Below, piece by piece: positions 28,431 to 36,375 of a stretch of DNA of 58,298 nucleotides. This DNA comes from a virus: positions 1 through 58,298 of IMG/VR virus record IMGVR_UViG_3300031974_004396. The stretch is one strand, 5' to 3'. The translations under genes and the position numbers were made by a program. The notes below the pieces were generated by a model. That model saw only the letters and a list, made by a program, of their open reading frames with translations, searched no databases and was not told where the DNA came from. The stretch's first letter is position 1. Every line of letters begins with the position of its first letter.

Positions 28431-28438
28431 TATTTATG
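28431..28438 (-). promoter_or_regulatory. late promoter CATAAATA for gp48
   Basis: The minus strand reads CATAAATA (one mismatch) 26 bases upstream of the gp48 ATG at 28404. It overlaps the start codon of gp4 on the other strand, forming a mirror-image pair with 28404-28411. Confidence 0.55.
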
Positions 28439-28882
28439 TCATACAGTGGTAAGTTCAAACCGAAGAACTATAAAAAATACAAAGGAGACCCTACTAAAAT
28501 CTTTTATCGTTCTCTATGGGAACGTAAGTTTATGGTCTACTGTGATAACAATCCTGCTATCATAGAGTGGGGAAGTGAAGAAATCATCATACCGTATCGT
28601 TCACCTATTGATAAAAGGGTGCATCGATACTTTCCTGACTTCTATATAAAGTATGTGAACACTAGGGGACAATCGATACGTGAAATTATCGAAGTTAAAC
28701 CTAAGAAACAGACACTACCACCCAAAGAACAGAAACGTAAAACTAAAAAATTTCTCAACGAGATTGCCACCTATGCAGTAAACCAAGCAAAATGGAAAGC
28801 TGCAGAAGAGTTTTGTGCAGACAGACGAATGAGTTTTAGAATATTAACGGAAGACCACTTATTACCAAACAAGAAAAAATGA
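28436..28882 (+). CDS. gp4: head completion protein gp4
   Basis: A 148-residue protein of the T4 gp4 (50/65) family. It starts MSYSGKFKPKNYKKYKGDP and carries the diagnostic YRSLWERKFMVYCDNNP, IEWGSEEIIIPYRSP and HRYFPDFYIKY segments, ending with WKAAEEFC....F.ILTEDHL. The core resembles the TnsA/PD-(D/E)XK fold (E, then D, then E-V-K in IIEVKPK). gp4 acts at the head-neck after packaging. It is one of few plus-strand genes; the HAD gene starts 4 bases before its end. Confidence 0.9.
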   Translation: MSYSGKFKPKNYKKYKGDPTKIFYRSLWERKFMVYCDNNPAIIEWGSEEIIIPYRSPIDKRVHRYFPDFYIKYVNTRGQSIREIIEVKPKKQTLPPKEQKRKTKKFLNEIATYAVNQAKWKAAEEFCADRRMSFRILTEDHLLPNKKK

Positions 28883-29475
28883 AAGCAGTAATCTTTGACT
28901 TAGACGGAGTCCTCATAGATTCCAAAGAGAACATGCGAACTGCATGGGGTATGGTAATGTTGCAGTGTAATATCAAAGTCCCTTTTGAAAAATACTTTGC
29001 AGAGATTGGTAAACCCTTTGAGGATATACTAGACACCATAGGTATCAATCATTCACACACTCTTATCAAAAGCATCTACGACCATTACTCTAAAGAGACA
29101 CTAAACAAGATTAAGTTTTATGATGGTGCATTTGATACACTAGTGGAGTTGAAAAAGAAGTATAGGACAGGTATAGTTACATCGAAGTCTGAAGATAGAA
29201 CTCATAAAATACTATTAAAACTCCCACGTTTTGATTGGGTCAGTTGTCCTCGTAAATTCAGTAGAGGTAAACCAGCACCTGACCAACTACTATATACACT
29301 TGCACACTTAAAGGTAGACCCTGCAGATGCAGTCTATGTCGGTGATATGCAATCTGATAAAGAATGTGCAGACCGTGCTGGTGTAAAATTTATACATGCA
29401 AACTATGGATACGGTGAAGTACAATGCGAACACTCTCTAAACCGACTGTCGGACTTAATCAAGTTATTGGATTAA
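28879..29475 (+). CDS. HAD-superfamily phosphatase (subclass IA)
   Basis: A 198-residue HAD hydrolase. Motif I is FDLDGVLIDS with D7 and D9; motif II is in GIVTSKSEDR; motif III is the Lys in RGKPAPDQLLY; motif IV is YVGDMQSDKECADRAG. An alpha-helical cap follows motif I, so it is not the capless KdsC type. It overlaps gp4 by 4 bases and the KdsB gene by 52 bases. Co-transcription with KdsB suggests it dephosphorylates a sugar phosphate (such as a KDO precursor), but the substrate is inferred. Confidence 0.85.
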   Translation: MKAVIFDLDGVLIDSKENMRTAWGMVMLQCNIKVPFEKYFAEIGKPFEDILDTIGINHSHTLIKSIYDHYSKETLNKIKFYDGAFDTLVELKKKYRTGIVTSKSEDRTHKILLKLPRFDWVSCPRKFSRGKPAPDQLLYTLAHLKVDPADAVYVGDMQSDKECADRAGVKFIHANYGYGEVQCEHSLNRLSDLIKLLD

Positions 29476-30194
29476 TTCCTGCACGTTGGAAGTCAACTCG
29501 ATTCGAGGGTAAACCTCTCGAACTTATAAATGGTATCCCTATGATTCATAGGGTTTATAATCAATGCATCCAAGCAGAGTCCTTAGATAGAGTTGTGGTT
29601 CTTACAGACGATGAACGAATTAATCAGTACTGTGCATTAAATGAAATTCCATGTGTTGTGGTGGACGAACCATGTCACACTGGAACAGACCGATGTGCAA
29701 AAGCAATTGAGATACTTGATGGGGATTACTTCGTAAACATTCAAGGTGACGAACCTGTCATCGACCCTTACACTATTGACACTTTGGTACGTACTTTTAC
29801 GGAGTCTCCGAATACTTGCGTAGGGAATGCGTATGTGCGTATTACTGATTACTTTAAAATAGAAGATAGAAATGTGGTTAAGGTAGTTTGCGATGATAGT
29901 AGACAGGCAATGTTTTACTCTAGACTACCTATCCCCTATCCAAAGTGTGGTGATACAGATGTGGTTGACTATTATCAACAACTAGGATTGTATGTGTTCA
30001 CAAGAGAGGGGTTAGAACTCTTCTCTAGGTTAGAACAAAAACCACTAGAACAAGCAGAACAAGTTGAGATGTTACGATACTTGGAACATGGATACGATGT
30101 GCAAATGGTTGAAGTGAAAGATGTAGGACTGTCCGTAGACACACCTGAAGACTTAAAGAAAGTTGAAGAGTATCTTAGACTATTATGTTGCTAA
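29424..30194 (+). CDS. kdsB: 3-deoxy-manno-octulosonate cytidylyltransferase (CMP-KDO synthetase)
   Basis: A 256-residue protein with all KdsB landmarks: IPARWKSTRFEGKPL (residues 18-32), VVVLTDDERI, HTGTDRCAKA, NIQGDEPVIDP, FYSRLPIPYP and the C-terminal EQVEMLRYLEHGY...SVDTPEDL. It activates KDO with CTP for lipopolysaccharide core synthesis. The ATG at 29424 lies within the end of the HAD gene; no later start fits. A complete biosynthetic nucleotidyltransferase next to a head gene suggests the phage alters host LPS or decorates itself with a KDO-like sugar (inference). It ends 11 bases inside the convergent tape-measure gene. Confidence 0.9.
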   Translation: MRTLSKPTVGLNQVIGLIPARWKSTRFEGKPLELINGIPMIHRVYNQCIQAESLDRVVVLTDDERINQYCALNEIPCVVVDEPCHTGTDRCAKAIEILDGDYFVNIQGDEPVIDPYTIDTLVRTFTESPNTCVGNAYVRITDYFKIEDRNVVKVVCDDSRQAMFYSRLPIPYPKCGDTDVVDYYQQLGLYVFTREGLELFSRLEQKPLEQAEQVEMLRYLEHGYDVQMVEVKDVGLSVDTPEDLKKVEEYLRLLCC

Positions 30195-32288
30195 TGCAGA
30201 TGTACGACCTATTGATGGGTCTGTGTTTCTTGCAGAAAGTTGACTTGTCACTGTAGTTTGACTGTTCGTTACATTTTGTTGTGTCACTGCAGTCGTAGAC
30301 ATAACAGAATTACCACCCTGTGATGCTTTATCTCCTTCTGCAACATCTGTAGTTGCACCTGCAACTGCATCACCATCTATTTGTAATGATGAAACTGCAT
30401 TGTCAATCAATGCTTGTGAGTCACCCTCACTTCCTTGTATTAATTCTGCACCTTCGGTTGCAAGTTTGTCACCAACCTTACCACCCATGATTCCACCAGC
30501 AACTGCACCCACAAGACCACCGATGAATGTACCAACTATAGGAACTACAGAACCTATCGCTGCACCTGCAGCTGCACCTGCAGCAGCACCACCAAATGAA
30601 CCTGCACCTTTACCTACTGAACCTGCAAGGTTTGCCTTGAATGCTTCTTGAAGTTTTGCAAATTCCTCTTCTGTGTATGCACGTTCTTTACCTGTTTCTT
30701 CATCAATCTTTTTAAGTTCACCTGCCTCATATGCTTTTGTGAGGTCTTCCATCTTGTCGAACTGTTGGAATGCATCAAATCCTGATTCTGCAACTGCACC
30801 GATAACTGGTAACTTTTTAACTAACCCTTTTGCAAAACCTTTAACTCCACTGAAGAATCCAGTAGATTTTTTTGCAACCTCTTCGACAACTTCATCTGCT
30901 TCTTTAACTACAGTTTTTGCAACATCGTCTGCAGCAGAAGTAGGTTTAGGTGGAGTACCCTGTTGTCTGAACTTCTCCGCCATAGGGTCAACTTTACCTA
31001 GTTTAGGAGTTGTTGGTTTCGCCTTCGATGGGTCAACTGGTGTCTTTGGTGTTGGTTTAGGTGTTGGTTTAGGTGGTGTCTTTGGTGCTGGAGGCACTTT
31101 CTTAGGGAATAAGTTTTTGAAAAACTTCATTGCATCATCTAATGCACTTCCTATTTTCTCAAAACCTTTTTTGATTAATGCTGTTGCATCATCTAATGCT
31201 TGACCAATACCACTAACTGCACGTTTTACAACTTCACCTGCACCTGCAAATGATAGGTTTGATAATGCTACACCAAGTGCTATAGGAATGGAGAGAATTA
31301 TTGCAGCAACTGCTACAAAACCTAAAAGTAATAATGAGAATCCTGCAGCAATCTTTTTAAGAGTACCGAAAATCCCTGATAATTTTCCAGTTACCTTTTC
31401 TTGTTCTTTAAGGTGTTTTTTATCACCCTTCTCTCTACCCTTAAGAAGTTTATCACTAATTTTGTTTGATTTCTCTTGATTATCTTCAGTCTCTTCACCT
31501 ACACCCATGAGTTTTGTAACGAGATTGTTACCACCCTCTCTGATTGCATTGAACCCTGACTTTACACCGTTTGCAAGTTGACCAACTGCATTCCATTTCT
31601 TAACCATCATATCAAGAGGTGCAGAGATATCAACCAGTCCACCAGTAAGCTCCTTTAATCCATCTGAGAAATTATCAAACCCTTCTGTTTTAGATGCCTT
31701 TTCTAATTTTGCAGTTGCATTGGAACGTACTCGTTCTTCTTCTTTTGAAAGTTTTTCGATATCATCATTGAAAGTATCTTTAATCTTTTGTTCACGTTCT
31801 TCGACATCTTTATTTCTGTCTGATAATTCTTTTGATATCCTAGTTCTTTCTTCTAGAATTTTTGCCTGAGACATGAATTTACCTTTTTCGTCTCTTGCAC
31901 CATCAACAGAAAGTTTTCGAAGTTGTGCTTCTAGTTTTAGTCTATCTTCTTGTGCAGAAATAAGTTCTGCATCTTTTTTTCTTGCAACTTCTAATGCTCT
32001 TCTCTGTTCTTCATAAACAGTTTTCAAATCCTCTGAAACTTTTTTCAGTTCAGGGTCATTTGCAAGTTCTCTTTGAACCTTTAGTAATTTTCTAGATGCT
32101 AATGCACCTGAGAAAGTGTCTTTAGATGACTTCCTTAAATTTGCAGCAGTCTCTGCGACTTCCACATTAACGTTTTTAATTTCTTCAATAACCTTTTGGA
32201 ATGTAGGTCTTAATTGAGATGCAGTTTCATTTACACTCTCAATTTTTTTCTGTACTTCCTGATTACGTTTTTCGAAATCATCTGCCAT
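30183..32288 (-). CDS. tail tape-measure protein
   Basis: A 701-residue protein. Residues 1-200 are long Lys/Glu coiled coils (IKNVNVEVAETAANLRKSSK, EEREQKIKD). Two hydrophobic stretches follow near residues 310-345 (FSLLLLGFVAVAAIILSIPI). A Pro/Lys linker (PKTPPKPTPKPTPKTP) is at about 395-415, and a Gly/Ala-rich membrane-like segment near 560-610 (GAAAGAAAGAAIGSVVPIVG). This architecture, and location three genes after the frameshifted tail chaperone, identifies the tape measure. At about 1.5 Angstrom per residue the tail would be about 105 nm (rule of thumb). It converges with kdsB, overlapping by 12 bases. Confidence 0.8.
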   Translation of the reverse strand: MADDFEKRNQEVQKKIESVNETASQLRPTFQKVIEEIKNVNVEVAETAANLRKSSKDTFSGALASRKLLKVQRELANDPELKKVSEDLKTVYEEQRRALEVARKKDAELISAQEDRLKLEAQLRKLSVDGARDEKGKFMSQAKILEERTRISKELSDRNKDVEEREQKIKDTFNDDIEKLSKEEERVRSNATAKLEKASKTEGFDNFSDGLKELTGGLVDISAPLDMMVKKWNAVGQLANGVKSGFNAIREGGNNLVTKLMGVGEETEDNQEKSNKISDKLLKGREKGDKKHLKEQEKVTGKLSGIFGTLKKIAAGFSLLLLGFVAVAAIILSIPIALGVALSNLSFAGAGEVVKRAVSGIGQALDDATALIKKGFEKIGSALDDAMKFFKNLFPKKVPPAPKTPPKPTPKPTPKTPVDPSKAKPTTPKLGKVDPMAEKFRQQGTPPKPTSAADDVAKTVVKEADEVVEEVAKKSTGFFSGVKGFAKGLVKKLPVIGAVAESGFDAFQQFDKMEDLTKAYEAGELKKIDEETGKERAYTEEEFAKLQEAFKANLAGSVGKGAGSFGGAAAGAAAGAAIGSVVPIVGTFIGGLVGAVAGGIMGGKVGDKLATEGAELIQGSEGDSQALIDNAVSSLQIDGDAVAGATTDVAEGDKASQGGNSVMSTTAVTQQNVTNSQTTVTSQLSARNTDPSIGRTSALAT

Positions 32289-32301
32289 GACTTATATCTT
32301 C

Positions 32302-32694
32302 CTATTGTTTTCCGAATGCTTTACCAGCTTCTGCAATACCAAATGAACCTAAGGTTACTACTACGAATGAAGTGTAAATAGTGTCGGATATGGTTATATC
32401 TTGTCCCCAAAATCCTGTCACTAAATCCACAATACCGAATGCAAGCATCATTAAAAAAGATGCGAAACCAATGATTGATTTCTCATTGATATCGTTCTCA
32501 TCTCTAAACAATGCACCAAACGAAAACTTCGTTTGAGGTTTTGCAGCCATAGTTGCAATCTTCAGTTCCTTTGACATTTTTTCCATCTCTTTAATCTTGT
32601 CGTTTGCCTCATCTAGTTTTAACACTAGATTGGTGTACTTATCAAGATCAATCTCGACTTCATTTCTGCCTGTGTCTACTGTTTCTGTTGTCAT
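32302..32694 (-). CDS. coiled-coil membrane protein with two helices
   Basis: A 130-residue protein. Residues 15-50 form a short coiled coil (VLKLDEANDKIKEMEKMSKE). Two membrane helices follow: SIIGFASFLMMLAFGIVDLV and TIYTSFVVVTLGSFGIAEAG. A good AGAGGAC site precedes the ATG. It sits between the tail chaperone and the tape measure, which is unusual for a membrane protein. It could be a holin, or a protein that meets the membrane with the tape measure during DNA entry; neither can be told from sequence. Confidence 0.75.
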   Translation of the reverse strand: MTTETVDTGRNEVEIDLDKYTNLVLKLDEANDKIKEMEKMSKELKIATMAAKPQTKFSFGALFRDENDINEKSIIGFASFLMMLAFGIVDLVTGFWGQDITISDTIYTSFVVVTLGSFGIAEAGKAFGKQ

Positions 32695-32734
32695 TATGTG
32701 TCCTCTAAATTAAATCACGTACACATAATATAAA

Positions 32735-33621
32735 TTATCTTCTTCGTTTCTCCTGTCTCATCTTTTCTTCTTCAAGATAATTGAGGAGAAGTTTAACATA
32801 TACTTCTCTTTCCCACGGCATCATTTCATCTAGTTCAGTTAATGAATACTTGTGGTGTTGCATTAACTGAAAGTTTGTGTTATAGTAGTTAACTAAATTC
32901 TCATGAGAAAGAGCTATTAAAAAAAATTAGATAACCCTTTCAATACTGTGTTGTTAACTACACCACAAGAGTCACACTTGTAACTCACTTCCTTAGATAC
33001 TGATGGGATTGATTCGTAGAATTCATTCAATGATTCTAACTGGTCTAGTGTTAGACTCTCTATGAATTCAACTAACTCTGAATCCGAAATATCATCAGCA
33101 TAATAAATGTCTTCTCCATCAAAGATTGTTTCGATACCAAATTTGAGAAGTTCTATAATCTTATCTCCCTCATCCTTAATACCATCAACCTTTGCAAGTT
33201 GTTTAGTAGTAGGATAACGAAGTGTAACACCTGTCCCTTCACTAATCATATGTTTACTATCGACTTCTTTATTTTGTACAATCTCAACTTCAGTAAGATT
33301 CACATTTGTTCTTCCTGAACCATCACAATCAGGTTCTTGGCAGAACAGTGCAACTTCAACTGATTCACCAACTGACTTTGCACGTATGTTTAGAAACAAA
33401 TATTCTAAATCATAAATGGGAAGTTTCTCTGCATCCACTTCACCATCTGTAACTGCATTTATCAAATTTTTAACTGCATCGAGAATCTCTTCGTTATCTG
33501 TACTCTCTTTTGCAATTATCAGATACTTCTGTTCTTTTACAAGAAACGGTCTGAAATTTACAGTTGTTCCATCACTTAATTTGCACTTAAATTTAGGTGC
33601 CTTTTGGATTGGTAATCCCAT
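32735..33621 (-). CDS. tail assembly chaperone, -1 frameshift product (gp26 fused to a downstream frame)
   Basis: Downstream of the gp26 stop there is a 61-codon frame without a usable start: LIALSHENLVNYYNTNFQLM...PWEREVYVKLLLNYLEEEKM...RRR, ending at 32735. It is in the -1 frame relative to gp26. The gp26 end reads AAT TTT TTT TAA, so a perfect U UUU UUU slippery heptamer (minus strand 926-920 of the 32 kb block) lies just before the stop. A -1 slip gives a 295-residue fusion. The 'PWERE.Y...L' helix is typical of frameshift extensions of phage tail chaperones. The tape measure follows, as in the lambda G/GT arrangement. Confidence 0.75.
32917..33621 (-). CDS. gp26: T4 gp26-family tail/baseplate protein, short form of the chaperone
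   Basis: A 234-residue protein starting MGLPIQKAPKFKCKLSDGTT. FRPFLVKEQKYLIIAKES and LPIYDLEYLFLNIRAKSVGE are the T4 gp26 (T4_baseplate, PF12322) hallmarks. Two Cys pairs, CQEPDC and CDSC near the C-terminus, could bind zinc. It ends GLSNFF directly on the slippery run. In T4 gp26 was assigned to the baseplate hub, but its place before the tape measure and the frameshift suggest a chaperone role analogous to lambda gpG. Confidence 0.85.
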   Translation of the reverse strand: MGLPIQKAPKFKCKLSDGTTVNFRPFLVKEQKYLIIAKESTDNEEILDAVKNLINAVTDGEVDAEKLPIYDLEYLFLNIRAKSVGESVEVALFCQEPDCDGSGRTNVNLTEVEIVQNKEVDSKHMISEGTGVTLRYPTTKQLAKVDGIKDEGDKIIELLKFGIETIFDGEDIYYADDISDSELVEFIESLTLDQLESLNEFYESIPSVSKEVSYKCDSCGVVNNTVLKGLSNFF

Positions 33622-33642
33622 AATCTACTCCATTATTATAAT

Positions 33643-34389
33643 CTATCCGAAGATAGAACCAATTCGACTTAATCTTTCATCCAGTTTATTCAGACGGTCA
33701 TTGAAAGAGTTACCTTTACCAAACCTGTCTGCAATCTTTCCACCTTCCAAAAGAATATCGAGAATCTTTCTTCCTTTATTTATAAGACTTCCTGCAGATG
33801 GGTCTTCTACGTACTCAGACGAGAATGCCCTAAATGCAACCGTACAAGTGAATCTCAATATATCATCGGTTGATGTTGAATTTAGTTCCATAGGTGCAAA
33901 TGCAACTGGATATGCTTCATGCAACTCATATTTTAATGCATTTTTACCATTGTGTCTGAGTTGAATTATCTCAACTCTACCTATGTAATTATTGTAATAT
34001 GAATATGTTGGTTTAACACGAGACCCTAATGCATCAAGAGAGTTACCTCCACCTTCACCATCTGCACCTGCCATAAGTGATGCACCACCACTTATGATTT
34101 CATCCATCCATGCTTCGATTAAAAATCTATCTGCAAAAGATGAATCACATAAGAAGGTAAAGTCAACCTGACCACCATCGTATCCAACTTGAAATGGTAG
34201 GTTTCTAATGGGCCCGTATTCTGAAAACTGAGAAGTTTCTAACTGTCTGCCTGGCAAACTGCAAGACTCGACTCTCAGACCTTCCCAACTAAGTCCTATG
34301 TTTGGACAAAACAGATTCACTTCAAACCTATTTGTTCTTGCACCATTATCAAAATTATACTTAAATTTATCTATATCTAAATGACTCAT
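33643..34389 (-). CDS. gp54: tail-tube-family baseplate protein (gp54-like)
   Basis: A 248-residue protein of the gp19/gp54/gp48 tube superfamily: FDNGARTNRFEVNLFCPNIG, VESCSLPGRQLETSQFSEYG, YDGGQVDFTFLCDSSFADRF and YKYEL-like LKYELHEAYPVAFAPMELN. The last part has the conserved TFRAFSSEYVED-type strand (VAFRAFSSEYVEDPSAGSL). Its length favours gp54 (tube initiator) rather than the shorter gp19 tube protein. ATG overlaps the stop of the next gene upstream by four bases. A TATAAATA motif inside the gene may serve the chaperone gene downstream. Confidence 0.7.
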   Translation of the reverse strand: MSHLDIDKFKYNFDNGARTNRFEVNLFCPNIGLSWEGLRVESCSLPGRQLETSQFSEYGPIRNLPFQVGYDGGQVDFTFLCDSSFADRFLIEAWMDEIISGGASLMAGADGEGGGNSLDALGSRVKPTYSYYNNYIGRVEIIQLRHNGKNALKYELHEAYPVAFAPMELNSTSTDDILRFTCTVAFRAFSSEYVEDPSAGSLINKGRKILDILLEGGKIADRFGKGNSFNDRLNKLDERLSRIGSIFG

Positions 34390-34967
34390 CCGAATTTCCT
34401 TCGACTATCTGCATACACTGTGTTTGCATTCGTGTTAAATCTTTGAAGTGGTAACATACTTACCACATCCCAGTGTTCAGGTAATACTCTTTGTATCCTA
34501 CTATCGATGTGTGACCATAGATAACGTTTTACACATGGAATGCCGTACTTCAATTTACTGACTGACTTTAATAATTCATAAGTCAGTTTAAATCTTGCAC
34601 CTTCTTCTAAATCTTCATCAGTGGAGTACTTATATAACTCCTCCAATAATACTGCACGATATCTAGGTGCTATGTAATGTAGGTTAAGTCCTAAGAATCC
34701 CTTAGGTGATTTCTCTAACAAAATCATAAGAGGGAAACGGTCATACCATGGAAGTAAGTCTTTATACTTTGCATCGTACATATACATGAACATTTCTCCT
34801 GTCCTCATATTAGACGGAGACGCCGTTTCACCTTGAGAACGTGACACTTGGTCTTCTCTCAAAGTTATCTTTCTTAGATTCTTTCTAAACCAGTCTAGAC
34901 TTTCACTAGTCTTTTCTTGTATTTCTGCTGGTAGAAGATTATCGTATTGCTCAAATAAACCTGACAT
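34386..34967 (-). CDS. conserved T4-like virion-module protein, unknown
   Basis: A 193-residue protein. It carries a recognisable phage motif, MRTGEMFMYMYDAKYKDLLP then WYDRFPLMILLEKSPKGFLG and LNLHYIAPRYRAVLLEELY, conserved in T4-like phages in late gene clusters. I cannot map it to a T4 gene number with confidence; candidates are the gp2/gp3 end-protector or tail-completion functions. It is 16 bases from its upstream neighbour and overlaps gp54 by four bases. A CATAAATA motif lies 7 bases before the ATG. Confidence 0.75.
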   Translation of the reverse strand: MSGLFEQYDNLLPAEIQEKTSESLDWFRKNLRKITLREDQVSRSQGETASPSNMRTGEMFMYMYDAKYKDLLPWYDRFPLMILLEKSPKGFLGLNLHYIAPRYRAVLLEELYKYSTDEDLEEGARFKLTYELLKSVSKLKYGIPCVKRYLWSHIDSRIQRVLPEHWDVVSMLPLQRFNTNANTVYADSRRKFG

Positions 34968-34974
34968 TGTCTCT

Positions 34975-34982
34975 TATTTATG
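34975..34982 (-). promoter_or_regulatory. late promoter candidate CATAAATA
   Basis: One mismatch from TATAAATA, 7 bases from the ATG at 34967. Transcription would start about at the ATG. Confidence 0.4.
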
Positions 34983-34983
34983 T

Positions 34984-35811
34984 TTATTTACGAGAAATGG
35001 TCAGACTATCTGTACGAATATCTCCTATATTTGGATGGGCAGTTAATAGAATCATCAAATCTGATTCTTGCAGTTTTTGATGAGCATGGACATGAACGTT
35101 ACTTGATTCATCATTACTGAAGTACTCTGCAATGGAATCATTACATTCACCAATAAGGTATGGTTTCTTACCACCATACATTTCGAAAACTTGTTGTCCT
35201 AAATCATAGAATGCAGGTCTGTCCTCACCTACATGAAACTCAACAATCTTTTTATGTTCTTCGTTGTGGACTGCAATGTGTAAATCTCTTTCGTGTTCTG
35301 CATTGTGTAAGAACTTAGAACTCCAATCATCAAATGATAGCACAGGTGCATCAATCATATTCTGACTGTCCCACACAATGAACTCTGCATCCTCTTGACC
35401 ACAATGAATTAATGCTTTCTCTCTGAACTGGCCTGGATGTACAAACCACTTAGGATTCTGACGTTTTGTATGAATACATGCTTGACAATATGAATAGAAT
35501 CCTGTTGTAATAGCTGTATGAATAAGATACATGAGTTTGATTGCATGAAAATTATTGTTATCGTCAGGATTCGACATCTTTGCACCAAACGTTTCTTTGG
35601 TTACAGGTTCACGATGTAGATTATTGAGTAAGTGTTTGACGTATGGAAGTGAAGGATTGATATCTTCTATTAGGTTATAACGATGCATTGCATCACCTAG
35701 TTTAACAATCTTAGGAGGTGCAACCTTTGATACGGTTTCGAAATCTCCTCTAAGTCTTTCTATAGCATCTTGATTAAGACTATAGTCAGGATTAGTGATA
35801 TTATATATCAT
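34984..35811 (-). CDS. unknown 275-residue protein
   Basis: Starting at ATG 35811 gives MIYNITNPDYSLNQDAIERL...; a longer frame (from 35871) would overlap the small upstream gene by more, with no ribosome site. It is soluble, rich in His, Asp and Asn, with KVAPPKIVKLGDAMHRYNLI, CQACIHTKRQNPKWFVHPG and EFIVWDSQNMIDAP segments. No catalytic motif is recognised. It starts within the last 11 bases of the 56-residue gene. It may act in host takeover or surface modification; this is a guess. Confidence 0.7.
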   Translation of the reverse strand: MIYNITNPDYSLNQDAIERLRGDFETVSKVAPPKIVKLGDAMHRYNLIEDINPSLPYVKHLLNNLHREPVTKETFGAKMSNPDDNNNFHAIKLMYLIHTAITTGFYSYCQACIHTKRQNPKWFVHPGQFREKALIHCGQEDAEFIVWDSQNMIDAPVLSFDDWSSKFLHNAEHERDLHIAVHNEEHKKIVEFHVGEDRPAFYDLGQQVFEMYGGKKPYLIGECNDSIAEYFSNDESSNVHVHAHQKLQESDLMILLTAHPNIGDIRTDSLTISRK

Positions 35812-35971
35812 TGTATTTTTGTTTTCTTGGAATGACCTTAGTTTTATCTTTATGAATCTGTGTAGATGCATGTTCAGGAGTTACCTTTCTTACAAAGATA
35901 TTATCCCATGCTTCTTCGAATTTTTTTTGAGAAACGATTTGAGGTCGTCTCTTTGAACCTTTGCCGTTCAT
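35801..35971 (-). CDS. short basic phage protein, NGKGSKRRP family
   Basis: A 56-residue protein, MNGKGSKRRPQIVSQKKFEE..., followed by AWDNIF. The 'GKGSKRRP' head with a following W-D-x-I-F is a widespread tiny phage protein of unknown role. A strong GGAGATAATC site precedes the ATG at 35971, three bases after the bS21 stop. It probably is translated with bS21 from the same early promoter. The basic head suggests nucleic-acid or ribosome binding (inference). Confidence 0.75.
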   Translation of the reverse strand: MNGKGSKRRPQIVSQKKFEEAWDNIFVRKVTPEHASTQIHKDKTKVIPRKQKYNDI

Positions 35972-35973
35972 GA

Positions 35974-36207
35974 TTATCTCCTACGATAACCTTTAACTGA
36001 TTCTCGTTTTGCTTGTAACTTCTTACGTCTCTTAATGTCTTGGTTCTTTTGATTACGTTTTGATGCAGGTTTCTCAAAGAACTCACGTTGACGAACTTCT
36101 TGCACAATACCTGCACGTTCACATGATTTCTTAAACCTACGAAGCATTCTGTCAAAAGGTTCGACATTATTAGTCTTCGGATGTTTATTTGGTTTTACAC
36201 TTGGCAT
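35974..36207 (-). CDS. rpsU: phage-encoded ribosomal protein bS21
   Basis: A 77-residue protein that aligns along its length with bacterial S21: [20 protein letters not shown], then [15 protein letters not shown] and a basic tail ending KGYRRR. S21 binds the 30S platform near the anti-Shine-Dalgarno end and affects initiation; phage copies are known and probably replace the host protein to favour phage mRNAs. I use the ATG at 36207. A consensus promoter ends seven bases before it, so the mRNA would be leaderless; an upstream ATG at 36228 lies inside that promoter. Confidence 0.92.
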   Translation of the reverse strand: MPSVKPNKHPKTNNVEPFDRMLRRFKKSCERAGIVQEVRQREFFEKPASKRNQKNQDIKRRKKLQAKRESVKGYRRR

Positions 36208-36213
36208 ACTATT

Positions 36214-36243
36214 ATTATACAACGACATTCCTTACTTTGTCAA
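36214..36243 (-). promoter_or_regulatory. consensus sigma-70 promoter for bS21
   Basis: TTGACA (36238-36243) and TATAAT (36214-36219) are both perfect, with an 18-base spacer. The start would fall at about 36207, the A of the bS21 ATG. Confidence 0.85.
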
Positions 36244-36253
36244 TATTGTTTTC

Positions 36254-36300
36254 AAAAAATGTATGTTCGCCCCACGCCTTACAGCATTCCCGCTACATAC
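36254..36300 (-). terminator. terminator at the end of the gp32 transcript
   Basis: GTATGT (36295-36300) pairs with ACATAC (36261-36266) around a G-rich interior, followed by A and six U on the minus strand. It ends 10 bases before the bS21 -35 box. Confidence 0.55.
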
Positions 36301-36375
36301 CGATGACACCGCTTTTACACACATCATCTTACCCTTACTGAGTACCCCCATTTATAATCCACGGTCTCAGTGAGT

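Noticed and set aside
33777-33784. TATAAATA inside the gp54-like gene
   Set aside because: It is inside coding sequence, about 155 bases from the next start; it could be active but is expected by chance in AT-rich DNA.
35901-36167. 88-residue minus-strand frame over bS21
   Set aside because: It is an out-of-frame shadow of bS21 and of the 56-residue gene, each of which has clear family motifs.
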